Assembly (NCBI GenBank): GCA_949358305.1
Contig: OX442315.1
Coordinates: 13,356,427 to 13,420,426, forward strand
Length of the DNA stretch: 64,000 bases
Reading direction: 5' to 3'
Source: Strigamia acuminata
Taxonomy: Eukaryota; Arthropoda; Chilopoda; Geophilomorpha; Linotaeniidae
How positions within the stretch are numbered: position 1 is the first letter of the stretch; each line of letters opens with the position of its first letter. The translations under genes and the position numbers were made by a program. The notes under the pieces are model-generated. The model was not told the origin of the DNA. It did no database searches and saw nothing but the letters and a program-made list of their open reading frames with translations. Shown in pieces: positions 1 to 11,300 of the stretch.

Positions 1-996
1 AACACACCATTAATGCTGTGTTGTTTTTATTAAAGTAACTAATTTGCAGCCGTTGAAATCGTTATCTCCAGACGTCTGACTAAAATCGATAAACGAAACT
101 TATTCTTTATCTTGCTTTTGTTTGCTTGCTTTGCATTTGCACATTAAAAATGTGGCTAGATAACGTTAATCATAAAGGTTATAATTTTTTCTCAATATAA
201 CATTATTAATAATTTTCTTAAAAGAAATAACACTAATAAAATTAATGTGTTCCTTGGTTTTGATATTGTTGGAAATAATGTTCGTAGATTTCGGAGTTAG
301 GAGTAAGCAGCCATCTTGGTAAGTTGAATTAACATAAGTTGCTTTATTTGCATATTAGTACACAGGTGGCACTGATGGGTGGACCAGCGTCACAATTGGA
401 CAAATTGAAAGGTGGAGTGCGGACACTCCAAAAATGTAATGCAAAAAAACAGGCTCAGGGTTTCAAGTTCACACTTTGACCTTGAGTTTCAGTCAGACAT
501 GCACAAAAAATTAAACATCAGACAGCGCCATTTGATAAAAAAAGTTGTAAAATGAGATAACAATGACATAAGCTTATCTACCAGGTGGCATAAAAATCTA
601 TTGAGATTCATCAGTCTTGGCCCGGTCTCTAAACTTTGGAAAATGTGGTCAACTGTGTTGCCTTGACCACAGTATTAAGAAAATGGACCACAATGTGTTC
701 TTCTAGTGTTGATTTAATCGATGTGATCGATTCGGAAAGGAGCGATTCAGAAGTCAGCCATTAAGTTCAGCAAGATTTGCATAAATGTTTATTTTAACAT
801 AATTTACACAGGTGGCGCTGTGCATGCGCAGCATCATAAATTAACATGGAATGCAACATTGAGTTTGAACACTCCAGTATGCCCTCAATTAGGGAACAAC
901 GAAGGGACAAAATTAACAAAATATAAAGTAAAACTATCATAAAATCTGTAAACTAACAAATGAAAATTGCACATGAATAAAGAGAACATGAGTCGG
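1..996. other. Intergenic AT-rich region, no gene seen
   Basis: No convincing exon was found on either strand. Two stretches resemble repeat DNA elsewhere in the window. About 385-435 shares the 'gtgcggacactcca' block and its surroundings with the element at 23966-24680. About 570-650 shares the 'tctaccaggtg' block with 25215-25280. These look like fragments of dispersed elements. Confidence 0.5.
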
Positions 997-999
997 TTT

Positions 1000-1190
1000 C
1001 CTGATTCGTTGAAGCAGCAGCGGAGTCGGAAGCGTTGCTTTTGAAACTGGAAATTCTGAAATTGAAATTGAATTAATTCCCAAGTCGAGTGGTTGTGGAT
1101 TGCGAGAAAGACTGTCTGCGATCACGTTGTCAATAGCCGAGAGATTCAAAATGTCGTAATCATTAGCTGACAAAAATGCAGCACACCTGT
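1000..1190 (-). mobile_element. Retrotransposon remnant (RNase H end of a Ty3/gypsy-type polyprotein)
   Basis: The minus strand encodes a short stretch containing NVIADSLSRNP. This matches the conserved N-V-x-A-D-x-L-S-R block that ends the RNase H region in Ty3/gypsy-type polyproteins. It is preceded in frame by AAFLSANDYDIL, as expected from that domain. Nothing else of a gag-pol reading frame is visible nearby, so this is a fossil fragment. Assignment to a clade is not possible from so little sequence. Confidence 0.55.
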
Positions 1191-1289
1191 GCAGACATGC
1201 GGCGATAATCTGATTACACCCTTTCTTGTCTCCAAAAATGTAAACAAGCGGTTTGTGGTACCACGAACTTTAGTTTGTGATTGCCTAAT

Positions 1290-1589
1290 ACTATGTTTAC
1301 ATGCACGGAATATTTCGAGTGAGGTGAAATATTCCGTGTGCACAACGGTCATGTAAACAGGGATGACAAGGATTATGCGAGTAGTGAATAATCCCTCGCA
1401 GAAGGTTGTTTAATTCGGGTGAACTCAAACTATTTTTATTGCGCATGCGCGCATCGCTTCCGGCACTTCCCCATTGGTCGAAAACCAAAAGTGATCACGA
1501 ATTATTTTCTGCATGTAAACACAATAATTTGATTTTTTCACCACTCGAATTATTCACCACTCAAAATATTCGGTGCATGTAAACGTAGT
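1290..1589. mobile_element. 300-bp TIR element (MITE family 1)
   Basis: Both ends carry an inverted repeat of about 30 bp: left (A)CTATGTTTACATGCAC, right GTGCATGTAAACGTAG. The inside is AT-rich apart from a central GCGCATGCGCGC palindrome. There is no coding capacity, so it is non-autonomous. The same family occurs in opposite orientation at 25680-25973 and 62630-62924, where the distal end is truncated. Confidence 0.8.
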
Positions 1590-2110
1590 GTATGTCTGCA
1601 GTGCAGTATTCATACTTAAGAAGCAAATAACAAAGCAAACCAAATCATATTAGTTTTACATTCTTGTTCAAACTTATTTTTAATGTACAGAAAGAAGAAT
1701 CAAATCTACAAGTGCATAATGACAAAATAAACTGAATCATTGATAATAGAAACTACTAAGCTAAAAGCAGGTTGGTTATTCATAATATCCATTTAGTTAT
1801 AAGTAGTGACAAAACATTCAAAACAAAATGAGGTATTCAGCAATCAAGGTCACTTAAAATAAAAACAATGTATTTTTGTGATAACATTTATATTTACTCT
1901 CTTATTTTCTGGCAGTACAATGATAATTTTATGCTATTTGAACACAGATAGGATACATAATTATAAGAAATGATAGCACAAATTTCTTTATTAATAAACT
2001 GAAACAATGTATCCATTTGAGGAAATGTTTAAATTTTAATAATACAAAGGGAAATTTTGGGCTAATATTTGAAATTTTACTTTCCCATGCATTAAAAGAG
2101 GAAATTGTCA
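1590..2110. other. 3' flank of sushi gene A
   Basis: This AT-rich stretch holds no exon that I can support. The gene A poly(A) signal lies just upstream, so most of this region is probably downstream intergenic DNA. Confidence 0.5.
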
Positions 2111-2119
2111 CTTTATTTC
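2110..2119 (-). terminator. Poly(A) signal of gene A
   Basis: AAATAAAG begins within about ten bases of the TAA stop codon on the minus strand, so the 3' untranslated region would be very short. Confidence 0.55.
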
Positions 2120-2122
2120 ACA

Positions 2123-2364
2123 TTATGTTGTCGTTAAGACTGCTGCTTCTGTTGTTTCTTCTTCTTCGTCTTTTGGGCATTCGATTTCCGGTGCGAAATC
2201 CCACCTGGCTCCCTGTCTGCAGGTCATGTAGGGATATCCAAGTTCCACAAGATTGCTACATATAAAATCCACTTGATCTCCTTCTGCATATAAATATCGC
2301 CTGGTTGCGGGATCTACCAAAAGTCCGAACGCCTCAATACGATTCTCATTAAGTCGACAAGTGT
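2123..2364 (-). CDS. Gene A last exon: CCP module and C-terminus
   Basis: Encodes a final CCP module (DTCRLNEN, FIC, MTC, then W and the last Cys in IECP) and an acidic, Thr-rich tail ending VLTTT and TAA. The acceptor CTTGCAG is clear. The paralogous exon is 16641-16418. Confidence 0.88.
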
Positions 2365-5300
2365 CTGCAAGTAGAGAACAATAATGTATGAAAGACTTAA
2401 GGCAATTTATTAAATGCACAATGTCAATATTTTGTGTGTGTACAAATCAGAGGCAGATTTATTGGGTCTTGTAGACTATAGACTTGCTGCATGCAGGTGC
2501 AGCCTTCTCCCTGTTTACCACTGTGACGCCCACTGATTTGGTGCTGAACCATTTTTAGCTTCCATGAGTGGTCACATTGGCTGTAGGTGAGTACAGCAAT
2601 AGTGTCACAGTATTCTGCTGTACATGGAGTTTATCAGCCCTGTGTGCAGTGGATCCATTGCAGTGTAGCGTGCATTATTGCATAGCCAGCACTTGGGCAG
2701 ATGGGAATCACCAACCCCTAGACAACACACCTAAACTACAGTGTCTGTCTGCTGTAGGGTTTCGGTACCGGGAAACCGATTGAAAAATCACAGCACCGGG
2801 AACTGGGAATTTTGAAAAAATAACCGATTCCGTCCAAAATTGTCAAAACGTTGCTGAAACGACATTTTCGTTATTAAAACGTTACATTTTGTAACGTTTC
2901 AATGATAAAAATGGCCATTTATGACGACAAACAGCCATTTTTGACGACAAGCGGCCACTTTTGACGACAACCGCCCATTTTTGACGACAAACGGCCATTT
3001 TTAGCCATTTTTCGTCACCTGACCGTTTTTAGTCCGGGAGTACCAATTTCCCGGGAGCACCGGTCATTTTGGTACTGGGAACCGAGAATTAAAAATAGGT
3101 GGGAAAACAGAAACCCTAGTCTTCTTATTACATGAGCTAGGTCCATTAACTAGGTAACCCGTCCCTTTGCTTGCCCTGATAATGAATGACCACACCACCT
3201 CAGAGCTGCAGCACTGAAAAAAGCCTTTTTCATTTCACCTGCAATTTTAATCTGTAGGTACTGTGTTAAGTTTTCTTTTGGCGTTTTTCCTGGGACGCCA
3301 CATGAATAATTGAGTGATGTGGCATTTGGATAAGGATCAAATACTGTAGTCCACCCAACAAATCGGTTGAAAACTGTCCTCTCTAAGAAAAGAAGAGAAA
3401 ATAAAATACAAAAAGAATTAATTCCAAATTTAATATTTCTACACTTTGGCACTTTTAGAAAATACTTTGTGATTTAATCGGTACACTCGACTCGATGGTT
3501 ATGTCAGGTTTGGTGTCAGAATACCAACAAGTGATTGATATCGCCACTTGTCTTGGGATGACCACAACTCCCATTTCGTCCACTTTGGGGTAATCAGTTG
3601 GGAATGTTGTCAGCCACAATGGCGGCGCGGATATCGCTGTCGGAATAAAATATCTCGGAATCATTTCAATTTTTACCAAAACCTACTTACGGCTGTTCGG
3701 CAAGAGACCGAAGCATTCCGGCATCGGACTATCAAATTTACCGTCGATACATTGCAATTGTTTTTTACCCACGAATTTCAAATTCTGCACATTGGAACAC
3801 CTGAGTGAAATATTTGCCAAGTGCGGAATGGGAGAATTGTGAATGAGAAGTCTGCCTTGAAAGAACGCTTGAACTTGAGTGGATATTGCCAATGTTTTAT
3901 ACGTGCAATCCCGCATTAATCCTCCGTCTGACGGCACTTCATCGGTCGCTGATGAAGAGATAAAAGTTTATCACTAATTCAATAAACAAACTAGGCGCAT
4001 CCAATAACTCATAAACGGTCGTTTAAACCCGCTTACGTAAACTTTTAAACGAGATTTGGTAAACTTAAAAGTCCCCGTTCATTTCTGGTGTTTAAAGTGA
4101 CCGTACACCACGAGCAACTGTCAGAACAGTCTGAGTGCCAAAACGAGCGGTGCTCGTGCGCGCTCGATCGCCTCCGCTACCGTCCATGAAGTCGGACGCC
4201 AACCAGATAGACGATTTAGCACGACCTGACTAATGAACCCCAACAGTCTGCTTGAACACAGTCCCATTGACCGAAGATGTTCTTTGGAATCTGGTAGGTG
4301 TAAAATGTTTTCTTGTTCAAATCGGACATTTTGGCCGCCATCTTGGATTTTCATTAGAGCGATTGCAACGATCAGTGATCTAAGTACAATTTTGCAGCAG
4401 TTGTTAAATCATTTTGAGTAAACAACAATATTAAACACCACTTCAGTAATTATTAGGACTGGAATCGATTTTAAAAAAAGCGAGGAAAGAAAAATCTCGA
4501 ATAAAAATACCCGTATGCGACTTGCAGCGGAAAGATGACCTGGAACTTGATCTGGAATCCCAGATCAAGTTTTGCAGCGAAACAATCGTCAATTTACCAA
4601 ATAAACGATTGCATTCAGAAACAAATCTTTTTGTCTAAAAATTTGTTTCAGACGAAAAGTTATTGAATGCGCCTACTGTGTTGGTACCATTGCAATATGT
4701 GTCGTTCATAAGCCAGAGTCCTTCCACGCATTCCGCGGCCGAGTCTCCGGTTAAATTGACGTAGCCTTGCGAGCACTCCAAATCTACGAAGTCACCGCTG
4801 CCCACGTTTCCGTCACATGTTCCTGTCAGTGAGTCGCTCAAGTTTGCTCGAAGGTCTTCGCAAGAACACATTTCTGTTTTAAAAAATAAATAAATGTTGG
4901 TTTGTAGTTTGATGATTATTGTTTCATTGTCTTACTTAGACATATTGTTTCGAATGGTTTCCATTCACCCGATAGGCATTCAGCAATAAGTGGACCCTGA
5001 GGTTTGGAGTAATTGGCTGCACATTGCATTTGTACGAAATCTCCACTTGATGCTAGTTCTTCGCATTCCATGGTCTCGAGGCCTTTCTCAGTTAAATTTG
5101 CAGTTAAGTTGGAACAGAGACAACGAGCTGGAAACGAATAAAAGTAAAATATTGGTCTCTAATCTCTACTCTCATTTTTTCGGAAACCCATGTCAAAGAT
5201 TCGGTTGAATGTCAGACCCCTCGTGAGAATCACTGCAACTGTGCCTAAAGAACCCAAGTAACACAATGAACGATTTAAAGGTCATAGGAAGAGAAAAATA

Positions 5301-8300
5301 AAAATTGACAAGAAGATTAGTTATGTCATTATTAGACCAAATCCATTGTTTTTACTTGCTCAATTGTTTCTAGATTTTTATATCGTTTGTTTAAACTTTG
5401 CAAAATTGTTAAATGTCCTTCATTTTTAGTTTATGAAAGTTTCCAAAAGTTGCCATTTTTTTTAATATTGTATCTATGTAGATGCGATGTAAAATCGATC
5501 ATCCGCGCTACTGGGGAAGTTTCACGTCAAAAACTCTTACCCGGTCTACAAACTGGCATTCGACCTGACCACACCCCATTTTCACAATCTCGAATAGTAA
5601 AATTAACATTGGATTCTGGGTGATTGACAGGCATCTTTCCAACGTACAGCTCAAAACCTGGTTCAGTGCATTCAAATCTGAGTTCTGTTCCATGATCTGT
5701 CATTTCAGGGTCATCGCCTGCTGTCACCCCCTACAAAATGAAGTTATTAATTCCCAATTAAAATTGAGAAGAAAAAAAAATTAATCTTACATCCCACATC
5801 TCTTGATTTTTGAAAATTTGTCCATTCTTCAAACTTATTTCTTTGACATTACAAGACCCTAAAAAAACAATGAAAACAATTGAAAACAAAAACAATAAAC
5901 AAAAATAAATAAATCAGAACAGCCCTCTCCCATTGGATTAACATGGAGATGGGGACTGAAGTCCAAACTGTCATCGGAGGGTTTAAAATGCATTACTTTT
6001 TCTGCAATACTCTTCTGGGTCTTCCGGATATTTCCATTCGCCAATCTCGCACTTCAATACCACTCCTTCTTTGACCATTTCGGGAAAATCCGGTTCGCAC
6101 TTGAGCAGCACGTCTTCTTCGTGTCCTGTCGGTTCCAAACAATCTCTAGCCAATGTGAAATTCCGTTCGTGCAGTTTATCGTACTTCAAGTCATCGCAGA
6201 AGCATCTGGCAGGCACACATTCAAAAGAGGGCGCCCACGTTCCATTGCAGCATTCAACATCTCCATGGTTCTGCATTGTGGGTCCTGTACTGGGCATTTC
6301 ATAATTCTTCTCACAGGCCACTTGCGCTGATGTGTTGTGGGGAAATAACACTCCTGTTGGAATCTAAAAAAGGTTCAAAAGCCATAGTAGTAACTATCGC
6401 AACGTACAACTACCTGGGGAGAGGGTTGTTTAGTTTACATATAATTATTCAAATGATCATGTACGCCACCTGACGGTGACGCACCTAACAATATCACCAA
6501 CAGTGTTTAATCGGATGTACTACATTTTAGCGATTTCATTTTAGCGATTTCATTTTAGCGACACACCATTTTAGTGAATGTGTCATTTTAGCGACACAAA
6601 ACGGCACTAATACTAACACTAATATTAACCTAACCATATAGTTTAGGTTTAATTCCTAAGAAGGGCTAACAAGAGGAGAACGACAAACAGACGAGCCGTC
6701 AAATTGTCATAATTATAATTTCAGACCTTATCTCCGGTATGAGTGGTTACTCTGGGTACTCGGTAATTAATTTCTTCTTACCATATTGTAGTCTTCATAA
6801 TCCATGACTCCGGCAGACACCAAAAACCCATGTTCTATCTCTACAACAATACAGTGGCCTGCAAACAAAATTCCATTAAAAAAAATGACATTTTGAATTT
6901 GCCTTGGTTAAATTTACTTAGGCAAGTTGGTGGTGGATTAGACCATGTTTCATCTTCCAAACATTCAGCTGTTGCTTCACCAATTGCTGTTGTGTCCTCA
7001 TTGCATGAATAATCCACTTGTTTGCTCCAGGTTGTACCACTTAAGAAAATAATAGTTCCATTTTCGGGCTCGTCTGGTTGCCCACAATCGATTTCTAAAT
7101 GGAACAATTAAGAAATAAACTCATTTTTAGTTTGAATATATGATTTTGAATGTCACTTATTTGGTTATCCACGCTATTTCTGTTACGTATATGAACAAGG
7201 GGACATCTAAAGGGGCTTTACGGACAGCGGCGCCATTATTGTATTACTAGTGACAAAACTTGCCACTACGCGTAAAATTAAATGCAATTTTCTCGATTGA
7301 AAGGTCAAAATTTAAAATCTTAAAAGAAAAATGGAATTTTAACGGCTAAAAGCAAGAAATTTCTTGCTAGAACTTTCCATGAATATATTCTAAAATAATT
7401 TAGCGTTGCCATCTGGTGTCGAAAAGAATAAATATTTTGAAGACGAAACAGAAATGGCGGATGCAAGTTTGGTATCGGACTCGTACATTATCGATATTAT
7501 CATCGCCGTGAGTTAACATTTATTTGTTTTTACAGTGTTCACCTGAGCATTGTGTATCATTGCCACTCCACACACCATCGTCGACGCACTCGCGGAACTC
7601 CGTCCCATTGATTTTGAAGCCGGGATCGCAGTCATAGTAAACAACATGGCCGTAGAGATCTTGAAAGAATTGAACCAGACCATTTTTCGGATCCTCGGGA
7701 ATCGTGCAAGTTGCATCAGGTACTGTAAATTTTCGTTTGATACTTGTTATAAACGTTACGAACAGCGAAGCACTGTTTTTTCTAAGTCATGATTTGTAAT
7801 CCTACATTCACATACTGGTACATTTCCCTTCCACGAACCATCTGCCTGACAAATGAGTTCTCCTGCTCCTACCATCTGGTAACCAGGGTTACAATCAAAA
7901 GTCGCTGTGTCTCCAAAAGTAAAGTTTTGCCCGCTTGCTGTTCCGTTCGCAATCGGTTCGAGAGTTTCGCATGGAGTAGCTATAAAATCGTGAATAAATA
8001 GGTTGTTTTATATTTTTATTTTAGGACGATTTTTGGAACCGTAAATGCTCTAATAGAACGCGGGATGCTCATTCAACGCGATATCCTTTACAACGCGGGT
8101 ATAAATTCACCAAAATGACCTAATACAAGAAGGAAACGACTAAATTCAATGTATATCTTGAACAAACGGCTAAATTCAATATTTAAATTGAACAAAACGA
8201 CTAAAATCAACGTCTAAATTAGTCAAGAACACTAAAAAAATTCTTTCGATAGAACACCCGTGTTGTATTAGAGTATTTACGGTGTTATCCGACACATACG

Positions 8301-11300
8301 TTCACATGTCATGTTTAGGGGTGTCCATTCAGCATCTCCAGCTTCTGAGCTGATGCATCTGCAATGAGGATTAAATTATTGTTGCATTGAAAAAGTCGTG
8401 TTTTAAGTGGCTTAGGTGTTTGTGTTTTTTTTTGTGGGGTAACTTTCTTGAATGTTTGTGTTAATGGGTTTAAAGCATACCAAAACATAAACATTTGAAA
8501 TGTGGAATTTTTAGCAATAACTAAAAGCATAAACTGTCCCAGTCGGCGAAAAAAGCATTGCCAGTGCATTGAAAACACAATTTTAATGCTTGGTTCAAAA
8601 TTTTTAGCAGCTGCATTCAAAAAGTGGTGTTAGCAGTGTTTCAGGTGTTTGTGTGTTAAAAAAAACAACAACAACGCAAACACAAACACCAAAAACACTT
8701 GTAAATGGACTTCAAACACTTAACCCGTGAGTTTAGTTATTTTTAGTGTAAGTTTTAGTGAAAATAGTGGCGAATTAAGAGAAAATATTATGAAAAAATA
8801 GTAGACCAGGGGGTACAACATTCGAGCGAATCTCTGACATGGGCTTTCGAATCCCGTTCTGAATCCTCGAATCCCCGAATCCCGAATCTTGACATTTTAT
8901 AAAAATTTTGAATTTTTTGTCGAATATTGGACAAAAGTTAAAATATTTTCCACTTTTTTATTAAAATAATCGTCTAAATCATTCCGAATCCCAACCGAAT
9001 CCCATCTGAATCCTATGAAAGATTCGAATCTCTGACACGCAGATTCTGATTGTCGTACCCTCAGTAGTAGACACATTCTTAAAGTCTTAACCTTGTTTAT
9101 ATTTTTTAAACCAGTCTAAATGTAAACACACCTGTGTTGGGTTTACATCAAATAAAATGCCACAAGGTGGCACTACTGTGTATGTTGTTTACATAGCAAC
9201 CACTGGATTAAAAAGCTGCTGTGTTCTTTCCTCATATCAAATAGCATTTTATTTGATGTAAGCCTCAACACAGGTGTGTTTACATTTAGACTGGTTTAAA
9301 AAATGTACCGTATTTTACCAATTAAGAGCCGCGGCTTTTATTCAAAACTACCATTTTTGTCATCAATTACAATTTTGGTTTTTCGTTTATTACATTAGTT
9401 TAATGTAACAAACGAAGTCTGAACGTCACGAACGAAGTATACGTTAGTGAAGCTAAATACGGAAACAATAGCGTACTTTTGTAAAAATACGGTATTCTTG
9501 GTGTCTCAGCCGCGGCTACTATTCGAGGGCGACTCTTAATCGGTAAAATACGGTACTACGGTATGTGTGAACACTGTTTGGACGTAAAATAAATTTTCGA
9601 CATTTTTAGTTATGACCTCGAATTAAAATATAAAATAAAAAAAATTTGATAAGAGAAGTAATTACACAATCTCGATATTTTTATCGCGTTTTGACACACT
9701 TGCTAAAAATACAAATATTTACTAGAAAATTTTAATCGGTTTTCTTACTCTACTTCCGACACTTCTCCGACTTGCTCAAAACCATCGTCGCATTTATACG
9801 TCGCGTAATCTCCGATGAAAAACTCCGTGCTGTCCTCTCGCGAGGAAACTCTGGTGGAATTTTGCACTTCGGGCAGGTCGGGACAACGCTGGCCTAAAAC
9901 GAAATAAAATCCCAATCTCACTCGTATATTTTCACTTTTTAATTGAAAAAAAGAAATCATAAAAAAATGGACATTATCACACTTTCTGATATTTATGGGA
10001 GTTGAACTTTCTTATCGCGACGGTTGAAATTGTATAGGACATAAGAAAATCAATATTCGTGGGTGTCCTGTCCTTAAATTTTTTATTTTATTGAAAAAAA
10101 ATTTTTTTTTTTTAATTGAAAAAATTTTTTTTTTTTAAATTTGAAAAATAAAATAATTTTTTTTTTAAGTTTAAAAAATTGATGAAATTTGGTTATTTTT
10201 GGGGCGGATGTTTTTTTTATTTTATATACCTTTGAGGGTGCAGAAGGGTTCTTCATCGGACCACTTTTGGTCGCCTTGGCAGTACCGTTCGTCGGAGCCG
10301 ATGAGTTCGTAGTCGGGTTCGCACAAATAAACGGCCGCATTGCCAAAATGGAGGCCGTCAAGAGTCGACACTTTGCCGTGTTCCACGTTAGCTGGTTTTC
10401 TGCACTTAACATCTGCAAAATACACAAAAATGTTGCATTACATCAACCCCATTTCACTAGAGTCTCTTTTACGTTATTTTATGCCACTTTTCAGCAGAGG
10501 GCTCCTTCCCACTGCCACTTTGGGGGCCCCAAGTAAACTTTTTATATGCAGTGGGTGTATTCGAAAGTCATCAAATCGAGTTTAAATGTGTTTTCACTCG
10601 TTTTTACACGACATTTAGTCAAATTAATTCGTGTAAATGTCGTGAAAACTGGTTAAACGAAAAACGACCCGCACGCCACATTTAAATCTTCGTTCAACAA
10701 GTTTTCTCGTTCAAATCGGGTCTTGCTGGCAGCCATCTTGGATTTTTGTTAGATTGCAACGATCTCGATCTTAAGAAAAATTTTCTAGCAGTTATTGTTT
10801 TTTTTAGAGTAAACAACAACAGCAATAATAATCATCACTATGGTTATTATTTGGGCTAATTTGTTTACACTTAAATTTACACTGAAATTTACACATAAAT
10901 TTATTTTTAAACTCGAAAATTGGGTCGTATAACTTTACATTTGCAAATGGCTTCAAGAGATACGAACTTCAAATTAAGTTAATTCGCGAGTCTAGCACTG
11001 TATGCCAGTCGTACTTTTCGAAGTAAGATTACAAATTTCGTTTAATACCGTATAGCTTCTAATTGTGCCCCCGCGCACAATTGGAGGCGGCGGGCAATAA
11101 GAAGATACCGTACTGCCTCGATTTAACGCCGGGGCGTTTATTTACTTTTCCAAGTCGACCCCTCCGGCGATTATTCAAAGCCCGGCGATTATTCGCGCCG
11201 GGCGTCTAACGAAAAAAAAAGGTTTTTTTACTGCCGCCACCCAATCATTTACGTTAAATTACCGTATATTCGTCTAAAAAACGTTTAAAACCGGCGTTTA

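Noticed and set aside
1297-1488. 63-codon minus-strand frame
   Set aside because: It lies wholly inside a TIR element present in three copies.
3150-3238. Read-through of gene A exon 17 to a TAG as an alternative C-terminus
   Set aside because: The alternative splice at G|GTGAAA joins in phase to a complete CCP exon, in both A and B. The read-through adds no recognisable domain, though it remains a possible minor form.
8315-8620. 101-codon minus-strand frame
   Set aside because: It covers exon 5 of gene A in a different frame and runs through low-complexity intron. The short spliced exon completes a CCP module, the long frame does not.
10189-10536. 115-codon plus-strand frame
   Set aside because: It lies opposite gene A exon 3, which has CCP homology and good splice sites on the minus strand.
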